Part shown: piece by piece, positions 46,901-57,522 of the stretch
How the letters are laid out: each line of letters starts with the position of its first letter
Numbering within the stretch: position 1 is the first letter of the stretch
Notes under the pieces: generated by a model
Seen by the model: only the letters and a program-made list of their open reading frames with translations
The model's database searches: none
What the model was told of the DNA's origin: nothing
Assembly: GCF_020740795.1 (NCBI RefSeq)
Contig: NC_067290.1
Span: 12,816,001-12,880,000, forward strand
Direction: 5' to 3'
Source of the DNA: Apus apus
Taxonomy: Eukaryota; Chordata; Aves; Apodiformes; Apodidae
DNA length: 64,000 bases
Program-made: the position numbers and the translations under genes

Positions 46901-49900
46901 GAGACCTAAAATAGATGACTTGAGCACTAACTGCATTGGAAGGAGAGAAGGGTTTGATGTGAACTTACCATCCATTGAGTGAACAGTTTCAAATGCAACA
47001 ATTTTAGGGGTGGATGGATCAGACTTTTTCAATAGTTCTCGAAGATGGTTGACATCGTTATGGCGAAATATGTGTTTTGGCACCCTGCTGTTTCTGATCC
47101 CCTGGATCATGGAGGCATGGTTCCCAGAATCGGAGTAGATCTCGCAGCCTGAGGGAAGAGCCCAGTTACAGTTGAAGGATAAAGTATTAACTGACTCCCA
47201 GCACTGCTTTATGTATGGGCAGTGTTCAAGCAGCAAGAGTAGCATCTTCTAGAATGTAATGCCCTTGATCAAAAGAGCAAGTTACAGATCACGATGCAAG
47301 AATATTTAAGGCTCATTTTAGCTGTTTAAACTGACACAAACTTCAGCCTAAGGAAATAGAGAAGGGTTTTTCCAAGTCATTACTATTTTTATCTAACTCT
47401 TTTCTGAAGTTAAATCTGTCCTGAGTACAGGGGGGAGGGGTAAAAAGAGGGCAGTTTACACCCATAGGTGGAAGGACACAATTCCTACTGTCTCAGGTTG
47501 AATTTAAATGCAAGAGCAGAAGATTCTTATTGTTGTCCAATGTATTCTGCAGTCTCTAGCTCCTAGATCTTAATCTTAGTAGGCTGCTATGACTTGTTCA
47601 AGTTGAACATAGCTTCAACATAATATTGATGAAGAACTCGTACTTTGCTGATCAAGTAGGATGAATCCTCACTTTGAGGAGCCATTTGTAAGATGTACTA
47701 AAAACTGTCTAAGGCAGGATTGTGGGCTTGGTTTTTTTGTAGTGAATAGTGGATGCAATTTGAGATCTCACCTGGCAGCATTTTAGCTAGAGTGAAGAGA
47801 GTGGAGTCATTGGCTACAAAGCAAGATGAGAACAACAGTGCTGCATCTTTTCCATGAAGATCAGCTAGTTCTTTTTCCAAGTCAACATGAAATTTACTTG
47901 TTCCTGAAATATTTCTTGTGCCTCCTGCTCCAGCACCATGTTGTTTCAGTGTATCCCTACAGAGGGTCCAAAAGAGAGCATTACTGTGCAATACAAATTA
48001 ATAAAGGCTCATTGCTGAAAACATTCTAGTATATCGTCAGTATTGTTCTGTAAAGGAACTGACTGTAAAAAACAGCTGTTAGGTTAAGGTCTTTGAGAAA
48101 CCTGCACAACTCAGGAACCCAGTAAGTTGAAATATCAACTACTGATTACAGCTGCAATATACCATCCAGTTTATCTGTCAACATCTGGGAGCTTCTGAGG
48201 AAAATCCAAGGAGCAGGGTGAGGGACTGGCAAGTATGCTACAGCCCTGGAGCTAAATACTAAGTTACCAGCTTAAATACTAAGTTATCCAGCTCAAGAGA
48301 CAGAGCATAAGGTTAATTATACCAAGAATAATACCAGAAAGAGCTTATGTAGCACACTACAGAAATCAGTTCTTCAAAAGCCTTCCCACAAGGCTTCTGC
48401 AGGGCTCTCTAGCTTGAAACTGCCTCTTAAGAACAGCACTACTCACATAACTGCTCCACACACACGAGGGTGACGACTCATCCCCAGGTAATCATTGCTG
48501 CACCAGACAGACACCTCTTTCTTGGTGATCAGAGAATCAGTGTAGTCATCTGCCATGGGAAAGACCTGTGCCTTTCGGTTCACTGTTTTGAACACTCGGT
48601 AGGTGTGATCTTTCTTCTTCTCATCAATCTTTTTCTCAAAGAACTGATCATACTGGAAGGTGGACACAGCTGAAATGAGACAGAGACTTAAGCACACAGG
48701 AAATAATCACAAGGGACCAGGCTTGTGGAGGTTTTGCCAGACAGTCTTACATTTTGGCAAGTTATCCTGAAGCAGATGAGAGACACTTTCTGGTCTTTGC
48801 TTCAGCACAATATCCTTGAACTTCTTAAGCAAGACACTGTGCTTTTCTCCCTCATTCTCAATATTCCTCACTGTGGAAGTAGTTGGTATTTTAGCAAATT
48901 CTGTACCTGCAGACATTGAAAATCATTCCAGTGAGCTTAATCAGTTTGAAACAAAAAGGAAAGCAAACACTTTAAGTAGCTCTAACTCCTCATTCTTTAG
49001 GAAGCGCCTGAATTCATGTGTCCCTGTTAGGATCAACTATTTTATTTGCTTAACATTTTGCACTGTGTAAGACAAAGGAAAATCTTGCCAATCAATGACA
49101 ACATAACATGTAATTTCCTTACAACATGTTTAGTTCATCACAACTCAGAAATTCCCTCTAAGCAGCCACAGCTTTTATCTCAAAGAGTTGGTACACACCT
49201 AACTGAAGGCAGAGTTGTAGTTAGCTGCTTCCTTTTTGCTCTTTGTATTCTGTTTAGTTAGCACAGATTTTTTTTTTTAAACTATGCCATATAAAACAAG
49301 CAGAAAAGTAAAATAAGCTTCCTAAGACTGATGGCAAGGCTTTTCTGTTATTGGTGAAAAGTTCCTTCCTCTGAAGGACAGCCCTTCCGCATCAGGCTTG
49401 CAAGCCAACCAACACCCTTCAGTTCCATAAACCAAAACAAGGGTTTGCTTACTTTCCAGCTTGGATCTGTGCTGGTACTTGCAGAGTCCCACTACCCAGT
49501 TTATTCCATCTGCATATACCACCTTTGGTCTATACTAGCACCCTGGTAAAGTCCTCTTCAGACCTAAGCACCCACTTCAGGTGCAAGTGTGTACCAGCTT
49601 GATTTGCACATTTGGAGTCAAGATATCAAAACACTGCACATGGTATCCCCACACCAAGGCCACCTAGGGGAAACACTGCACAAAACTGCAAGTACACTAT
49701 TAACACTTATATTCTCCAAGAGCTTTTTATTGCAGTCTCCCATAATCCTACCCACTTAAATTAAAGTGGTGACTGTTGGACTTGGCACACTCTAGAACAA
49801 AGTCAATCATCACCAGAAGCTCTGGGAAGGAACCAACACTTCAGTGCACAGAATACGTACCTTTCCTGTCCGCCTGCATTTCCTGCACATCCTCTTGGAG

Positions 49901-50973
49901 TTCTAGGCTGGCTTTGCAGAAGACATTGCTGTTCTTGTGATTCATCTGAGCTGCCAGGAATGGGCACTTGGTAGCAGAGCCCTGGCTAGCAGCAGCAGGT
50001 GGGTGGCCAGCAGGTGGCTGGGATCCATCTGTATTCCCTTGGGCCACTTCTTTGGCATTTTTGACCTCTGAGGTGGGGGCAGAGAAAGGAAAGCACTTGA
50101 GCTTCATCATTTTAATACAGTGACTTAAACGTCTCTGACCACTACCTGTGTAATTAATTTGGCACAAGCCCTTCAGAACTACTTAACTAAGCAGTCAGAT
50201 TTTATTTATACAAGACCAGGAGATTATGAAATCCCAGTAACAGCCAAAGGGCATCTGATTTAAGATGCTAGATGTGACACTGTAGCCTTTTGAGGAAAAG
50301 AAACACCTTGTCTCCCCCATTCTCAAAGGGGAGGTGTTTTCTTACAGAGTCTGGCTACTTGCAGCCCGCAGTCCCTCCTCTGCTGCCAGCCTCAGCTCTT
50401 CCCCGAGTGTTAAGAGTAAGAATCCCCCCCGGAATGTCACCGGGCGGGCTGCAGAGCCGCCCAAGCATGAGAAGCCGCAGCTCCGCCGCCCAGGCCGGCG
50501 GGTGCCCACCCGCAGCTCGCTGCGGGCCGCGCTGCCGGGCCGGCCTCCCACCTGGGCCGTGCCCCGGGGTCACCCACCACAGACACTTGAAGGATTAAGC
50601 AACCCTCATCTCAGAGCTGCCAGTTCTAGAAGTTTCCCTCTGCAACTTACGATGTCCGTATGTATGTTCTCCCTCCCAAGAGCGGCTAGCTCTGCCCCCC
50701 GCACAGCTCCCAGCGCGGTGACCCGCCCGCCCCGGGGACAGGCCGGGCCCTGGGGCGCAGCCGCCGCTCCCACTCACCCCGGCGGGCCGCGGGGCTCTCC
50801 TCCTCCGCCTGCTGCCCGCGGGCCGCGGACGTGGCCAGGGCGCGGGCCGGCGGGGCGGCCTCCATCATCCGCGGGCAGTGCTGGGCGTAGAGGAGCAGCG
50901 AGGGCCCGGCCTTCTGCAGGAAGGCCTGCGAGACGCGGGCCAGGAACGGGCAGCGCCGCACCACGGCCTCCAT
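43920..50973 (-). CDS. ALAS1: 5-aminolevulinate synthase 1, mitochondrial (housekeeping/hepatic form)
   Basis: Ten coding exons on the minus strand: 50778-50973, 49861-50067, 48751-48906, 48447-48669, 47772-47956, 46969-47148, 46620-46784, 45277-45545, 44680-44842 and 43920-44080. They total 1905 nt, or 634 residues plus stop; chicken ALAS1 has 635. The enzyme condenses glycine with succinyl-CoA to 5-aminolevulinate in the mitochondrial matrix, using pyridoxal phosphate, the first and limiting step of haem synthesis. The N-terminus is a presequence with two haem-regulatory Cys-Pro motifs, RRCPFLARV (Cys8) and QHCPRMM (Cys33); a third, TKCPFLAAQ (Cys100), follows. The fold-type-I catalytic core begins near [13 protein letters not shown] and includes [25 protein letters not shown] and ISGTLGKAFG, whose Lys (about residue 439) binds PLP and lies at the exon 7/8 junction. 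The C-terminus [15 protein letters not shown] matches ALAS1 rather than erythroid ALAS2. The start has a strong context (A at -3, G at +4). Confidence 0.98.
44081..50777 (-). other. ALAS1: ALAS1 introns
   Basis: Nine introns: 44081-44679, 44843-45276, 45546-46619, 46785-46968, 47149-47771, 47957-48446, 48670-48750, 48907-49860 and 50068-50777. All have GT donors and AG acceptors. The 50068-50777 intron is GC-rich at its promoter-side end (about 50420-50570), as part of the CpG island. No repeat or RNA gene is recognisable in any of them. Confidence 0.8.
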
Positions 50974-51049
50974 CCTCGCCGTCTGAGCAGGACGTGACGC
51001 CAGGGACTGACGGCCGGGAACGCCAGACCGGGCCCAGGCACGACCCCCA

Positions 51050-51130
51050 CAGCCGGCTCTGGCCGCCCCGCCGCGCTCTATATAGCCCGGCCCGGCGCAG
51101 GCGCCTTCGGGCCGGCACAGGGAGCAGGCG
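51050..51130 (-). promoter_or_regulatory. ALAS1: ALAS1 core promoter: TATA box and NRF-1-like site
   Basis: A TATA box (TATATAGA on the minus strand) lies at 51077-51084, about 105 bp upstream of the ATG. That puts transcription start near 51050 and leaves a 5' leader of about 75 nt with no room for a separate non-coding exon. Immediately upstream, GGCGCAGGCGCC at 51094-51105 matches the GCGCAnGCGC core of the NRF-1 consensus. A second GCAGGCGCGGG half-type site lies at about 51124-51134. NRF-1 control of the ALAS1 promoter is established in chicken and rat. A CpG island covers about 50440-51360. Confidence 0.85.
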
Positions 51131-54100
51131 CGGGACGGGCCGTGCGGGGCTGGAGGCGGGGCTGGCGGGGCTGCGGGGGCTGGAGGGGGCTTCGCGGTGC
51201 TCTGGGGGAAGCGGAGAGGTCCCTGGGCGGCTTCTGGGGCGCCGTGAGATGGAGGGGACCCTGGGTTGTTCCCGGGGGCCTGTGAGGGGCTGTGGGCACC
51301 GCGCGGCTGCCTAGGGACCACAAAGGGCCGCCGTGAGGAGAGGGCGGGCCCTGAGCAGTTCCCGGGGGGCCCTGAGAGATAGAGGGGGCCCGGGCAGGAG
51401 TGTTTGCCCTGCTCTGGGTTTCTCCTCAGCCCCGTGTTATGCAGTGCTTGTTTCCCAGAAGTATTGGGGTCCCTTAGCCCCAGGACAGTAGGTTTGGGGG
51501 CCTTTAGTGTGCCTGTTCGTTGGACAACATGAGCTCGGCGTCAGCTGAGTGGGAAAACCCAGTGGTGCTGTGACACATATCGTGTGTTTTCTTCCTAAAC
51601 ATGCACCTCTCGCTCCCTGTGGAGTCCTTGCATAGGGGCTTAGATGGTCTGGCTGCTGGTGGTGGTGGGATGCTGGACCCCTCTGGCTTTGCCTACAGCC
51701 AGTGTGAATCTTCATTGATGCTCAAACTTCCACCGCTACATTATTGAAGTGTGGTGTCATGGCCCAGGATTTGAAGATCAGTAAGGCTTGTGAGAATGAC
51801 AGAAAGCACGCAAAATTGAATCCTGCATCCCTTGGTTTGCAATGGACATGAAGGTTTCATTGTTTAAAAGACTACGGGTGGGTAATCGTAAAAGGAGCTC
51901 TCCTCACAAATCTGGCCATGTGAGCTGTATAGTACTAATTCCTGTAAGCACATGCGAACTGCTGAAGTGTGGAAAGACTGAGGAAGAAAGATGACAGTGC
52001 GTTTTTTTCCCCCATCTTGCGAAATGGGGATTTTACAGAAGGCAGGATTCACACAGGGTGCTGCCTCTGGACGTCACATCCCTCAGCCAGCTGGGAGCCG
52101 CCACGGACACTTGGAAGAAAGAGTGGTTTTTGCAGCAGGTACAGAGTTCTGAGGAGAGCTCTTTTAATGCTTGCTTTTACTTGGCTGGGATCTTATGTGG
52201 TGTTGTGTAGTTACTCGTAGTAGTAGGTGCTCATAGTAGGGCAATTAGGGGAATGCAAAACTGCAGAACTGTGCTCGAGTTTGGATACAAAAGGCACTTG
52301 GAAAGTACTGGCCAGTGTTTGCGTGTTGCAAATTAATCTTTAGAGAACTCTTCTGTTGGAAGAAGGCAGGTGGAAGACCAGCAGGATATCTGCCTTACCC
52401 TCCTCTCTTCATCCCTGACTCACTTGGAGGATGCTGCCTGCAATATGTAAATGTTGTGATCTGTGTTAAGTAAATGAAGAGGAAGGGAGGCAGCCTTAAA
52501 CTGTAGTCAAATGGCAGACACGCTGTCAGCTCCAGGGTGTTTCTAAGCTCTGAGATTGGAAGCAGGACAGAATTCTGCCCTTGTGTAGTCCTTGTGGGGC
52601 CCTGAAAAAAGTCGATGGGGCTTTACTAGGCAGGGCGTGGGCTTTGGGGTTTATTAGGGCTAGATGGCTTTTTTAAACATAGTTTGTTTCTTGCTCTTAG
52701 GAATTTAAGGCAGCATTGTTTAAGCAGTCTAGATGCTTAAATCTTAAACAATTCAATGCATTATTCCAGAAATGTAATGCAGAAGCTACCATAAAGAAAC
52801 AGCCTTTAATCAGTAGATATTGTTAAACTAGATAGATGCTAGTTTTAATTTGTTCTGTAAATAAATTATTAAACTAAGGCTATGGTATTTGACCTGAGCC
52901 TGTATAGCAGTTAGGAGAGTGAGAGTCTTGGTTGGTTGGTAATACCAGGAAAGTGCTTTAAATTATCAGTACAGTTTGCTCATGAAAAGTGCTCTTTTTC
53001 AACAACTGGCTTTCTGTTAGTGTTATATGCCTCAAATATTTAAATTTTGCAGAATATAATGGTTAATTAGCACTTGAAATTTAAAGATTCCTGATTGGTG
53101 CTTCAGATTACTGCTGTCCCTGTTCCCTGGACCATCAGTGTTTGACTCCCTACACTGAAGCTTTGTGTCAGATCAGTTTCTTTAAAAAATTGGGAAATAC
53201 CACAACATTCTACTGTGCAGATACCTGGTGAGTGTCCTTAGAGCACAGAGGTAATGTGTCTGAACCTAAGGGATCACTCCAGTGCTCCTTGGATTAATTT
53301 TAGTATTAACAAGAGAAATCAGGTCCCATATGCTTGATTTATAGTATGTTGATAGTCTTCTTTCTGCTTCTACTCTTCCTTTATTAATTGGCCACAGTAT
53401 TTAAGAGGGACAGAGGGAATACATACTTCTTGTTAGAGGCACCAGAGAAAGGTGTTGTACAAATAATGCTAGCAGAGTACTGCAGCGGGCTGCAGAACTC
53501 ATCTGTGTGGACACCTGCCACAGCAGGTTCAACCCCACACAAGTCTGATCATTCTTCTTTATCCTGATAATCTTAATAGCCACATTCTACCATGTGGTAA
53601 GGTTGAGGGATGAAGTACATTAGTCTGCTCTGTTGCTGGAATTCAGAAACTTGTGGTTTGTGTTCAGAAGGGAAGTCTGTATGTGAGGTCTGAAGCCCAA
53701 AGAGCATCTGCTTTTTACATAAACATTGTTCAAGGCTGGCAGCTGAGATGCAGTGACCTTGGCTATGATACAGAGATGTCCAAGTGGAGCAGAACTTTCA
53801 GCTCTCCTGTCAGAGTTCCTTACAACGTGTACTGTTAATCAGACCTCACAATAACACTTCTTTAGAATTTGATTTTGGTGAATTTATTTAACCTTGTACA
53901 TGACAGAAGTTGCGCAGAATGAAATAGCAATGGAATGACATTAACTTGACCCTGTCCTGGAGAGCTGCCCAAGGAACATGTCCTTGTCAGAGCACAGAGA
54001 TGGCTGTGAGCCCTGGGACCAACAGAGCAGGGAAGAGTCAGGGGAAAAGGGTGTCTCCTTAGCTGCTCTGCATGTTTGGTCCCTTTGGCAATATTGCCAG

Positions 54101-56978
54101 AGCTTACATGAAGTAAATACTAATAAAGTTGCCATTAATTGAAATTTCTTAGGGCTTTAGTGGATTAATTAAATGGTATTTAAGGATGGTGATTGTGATT
54201 ATGTGTTACTGTCATCCTACAGGGCCCTGGAGAAACTAGCCTGAACTGCCATGCAAACGGTGTTTGCACGCTCCAGAAGGAAGACTTCAGACTGTGATAA
54301 GGGACAGTACCTTAGCAGGCAATGAGGGAGCAGGGTGCCCATCCTGAGAGAGAAACAGGCTCATGGAGCCCATCTGGAGAGAGACAGCAGGTACGGCGGG
54401 CAGGGGAAGCAATGGTTGGCTGTGAATAGGAAAAGAGCAGAGGAGCATGTGATAAAGAAGGAAAATGGTTTAAGCTGAGGGAATAGCATTGATGTGAAAA
54501 CTAGTTTATTCAGCTGGACACATCAAAGTTTAGGTTGGAAGGTGGGCTATTCCCAGCTGGAGCTGTGTTTTGGAGCAGTCTTTGCAGCTGATAGTTGAGA
54601 TGCTGGGTACCACATGAGCTCAGCAGAGGAAACTGGATCTGCCTGAAAGGCCCATCTGATGCAGTGGCAGGGAAAGGGTGCAGCTGCCCTCAGAGTCTCT
54701 GCTGATTTTAGTTTTCTAAAGCCCACTCCATTCTGATGGTTTGTCCATTTCTTTGCCAAATAAGTTGCAAGAGAGAAAAAAAAGGTTAAATTCCAGCACT
54801 TTGGGAGGTGGATAAGAAGTCATAGAAAGTACTTCCCATATAGAAATTGAAATGGGGGGAAAAAAATAAAAATTCTCTGCCACAGGGTCAAGTTGGTTTC
54901 TGCAGATGTCCATGGAGAGCTGCTGCTGATGGTGGTCTCTTTCCTCATTACTGAGTTACCATATAAGCTCAAATGTTAAGTTACTTTCAAATATTTCCCT
55001 CCTATTCCTCTTTCCCTGAGCACGTTTTGCCCAATGTTCCTTGAAACAGAACCTGATTCACAGGTTTGTAACCTTCATCTGGCTTCACATTTGTCAGCAG
55101 TTAGATCCTTTCATGGAATTTTAATTAATGTTAACACTTTTAAGAGAACACTTAAATACTTCAGCAGAAAAGCAAGAGTCAAAGCCCTTCTGCACTCAGC
55201 CTGTCCAAGTGTAAGCATATAACTGTACCATTAGCAACATTTAATCCCTTTCGCCCACTTCTGAAGTCAGAGTTAAGCATATTCTTAATTTTTCCCACCC
55301 AGTCAGTGTCATGAGGGGGCAAGACAGAAAAACAATTCCCCCTCCCTGCACATAAGTCTATATTGAGATCTGAAATTTCTAGGGGAGTGAATGCAATCCT
55401 GACATCTGGATTTAATCCAAACTCAAAATTCCAAGCTCAGATCTGAGAACTTCCACCTCCAGTCCTGAGACCAGCAGTTCTTTGAGAGAACTTAGTTTAC
55501 CTTTTAAGGCAAAATTTGAGGGTTGCGATAGTAGCTGCATAGTGAAAATTCCTCCCATGGTGAATTTCTTTAGCAGATATTCCTGATTTGGATTAAATTG
55601 TCTTCTTTACATGACAGAAAAGGAAATGTCATTTCCTTAAAGGACCCTCTATTCAGTGGAGGATTTGACCTAGCTGGAAGAGCCACTGGATGCTGAGATA
55701 CATGGGGCCCGTTACAGGACGCCTGAGCACAGACACAGGCCAGGCCAGCATCTTACCCCATCTCATAAAACTATCTCTGAGTTGTTTTTCTCCCCACTGT
55801 AATGGATATCTTTTAGAATTCAAGAACTGCTGGTGAGTCCTCACAAGGGTTCTGTGTCAGGACACTTTTGCCTGTCTGCCGGGCCCTGGGTGCTGCTCAT
55901 TCATGCAGAGGAGTTTGGTCTCCTGGCAAAGTCCCATCACAGGAGCGTGACTCACTCGGTGGGGACGGCAGGAGCTGCTGCTGCCCTCACACAAGGTACC
56001 AGCCCTTTTGCTGAAGGGCACCACTCCCACATCAGGTTGCTGCTCTCTACAGCCCATCTCATTAACACATCCAGCAGTTGTTTGTCTTAATTCTAGAATA
56101 ATTTCCTGAAATCCTTCAGATGTGGAAAATCACACAATAGTCTTTTTTTTTCTCTTGCATCCTCAAGTTTATCTTGTGCAGCACATGGCAGGAAATAATA
56201 CATGAGTCCTTCCAGCTACTGTAAGCTGTTCTGAGCTTGCAGTGATTTGCATTCACATCCTTCTTTGCTCCTTTCCCTCACAGTTTACCTCCTGCTCTTA
56301 GAAAGAACCAGTAGACTCTAGCTGGTATATTTTTACTTAGCATCATTGCTGGCCTGTCATTGTCCTTGCATATCTCGGCCCTCATTGCTCCTCATTAGCT
56401 ACTCAGGCAGAGACACCACCTTCTACATCAATTTTAGAAGCTTAAACTGTCTACATAGTCAGCAAAGAGCAAGAATAACCTTAAGTGAAGCTGAGCTCCT
56501 CCTGTATGAAGGTGTGAGAGGGTGGGGAAAGGACTTAACTCTGAAACCAGAGCTCTCTATAACTCTCTGTAACTGGAGTTTCCAGAAACTGCTCCTCTCC
56601 GTCTAGGAGGGATAGCTGACAGAGGAGAGAAGGAAATGGGTGTCTCTTCTTTGTCTGAGTTCAAACACTCCAGGCCCAGGGAGTTACCCAAGTCATGTTT
56701 ATATAGTAAAGCATCTTTGCTATACCAAGTAGCTCTAGTTGGTTCCTACTGCTGCTCTTATCTGTGTTAATGTGGGCATTGGTAGGAGGGTGGAAGGTAG
56801 AGCAGAGGCAGGGTTGTAAAAGTGCTTGAAAACAAGAAATCGGCCTCCAGCAGTGAAAAATGCTTTCCTGGAGCCTACAGGCTGTCTCTTAAAGCCTTGA
56901 CAGTGTTAGGACTTTTGTTAAGCAGAAAACTTCTAGAAATAAGGGCATACCTTGTTCTTCCCTCTTGCCCTGTACAAA
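51131..56978. other. ALAS1 upstream region, no gene recognised
   Basis: The first few hundred bases are G-rich CpG-island shore; after about 51500 the base composition becomes ordinary and moderately AT-rich. I find no exon with a recognisable protein, no repeat that I can name and no RNA gene. In mammals POC1A is the next gene on this side, but no POC1A exon is visible. Distal drug-responsive enhancers of ALAS1 are known far upstream in chicken and could lie here or beyond; I cannot place one. Confidence 0.6.
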
Positions 56979-57522
56979 TGCTCTGGTTTTGACTGTGATA
57001 GAGTTTATTTTCTTTATAGCAGCTTTTATAGGGCTGTGTTTTGGATTTGTGATGAAAACAGTGTTGATAACACAGGGATGTTTTAGTCATTGCTGAACAG
57101 TGCTGGCACAGCATCAAGGGCTGCTCTGTTTCGCAGGCTGCCCTGCCAGCAGGTAGGCAGGGGGTGCATGACAGCTTGGGAGGGGAAGGCTCCAAGTGAC
57201 CAAAGGGATGTCCCACACCATAGGACATCAAGCTCAGAAATAAAACCAGGGGGGTGATGGTTGGCTGAGGTGGCTGTTGCTCAGGGATTGGCTGGGTGAG
57301 CAGTTGTTCTTTTGCATCACTTGTTTTTCTTGGGTTTGGTGGGTTTTTTCTTTCTTTGTTGTTGCTTCTTGTTGTTGTGTTCCCCCCCCTCTTTTTTAAT
57401 TATTAAACTGTCTTTATCTCAACCACAAGCTTTTGCACTTTATTCCTTCTAATTCTCTCCCTCATCTTACTGGGGGAGAGTGAGTTGCTGAGTTAGCTGC
57501 TTACAAGGGTTAAACCATGACA
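56979..57522 (+). mobile_element. Solo LTR of an avian ERVL-like endogenous retrovirus (fossil)
   Basis: About 544 bp beginning TGCTCTGGTTTTGACTG and ending TTAAACCATGACA, with TG...CA ends. Characteristic avian LTR strings are TTGATAACACAGGGATGTTT, CCAAAGGGATGTCCCA and TATTAAACTGTCTTTATCTC. The last contains the ATTAAA poly(A) signal (57402-57407) of the R region, and a TATA-like ATAAAACC lies near 57240. No internal gag-pol sequence adjoins either end, so it is a recombined solo LTR. A target-site duplication is not clear. It is diverged from the family pattern as I remember it and is probably an old insertion. Confidence 0.75.

Noticed and set aside
50334-51314. 326-codon + strand open frame antisense to ALAS1 exon 1
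   Set aside because: It is a GC-rich CpG-island shadow of the ALAS1 first coding exon and promoter, with no motif and no splice context.
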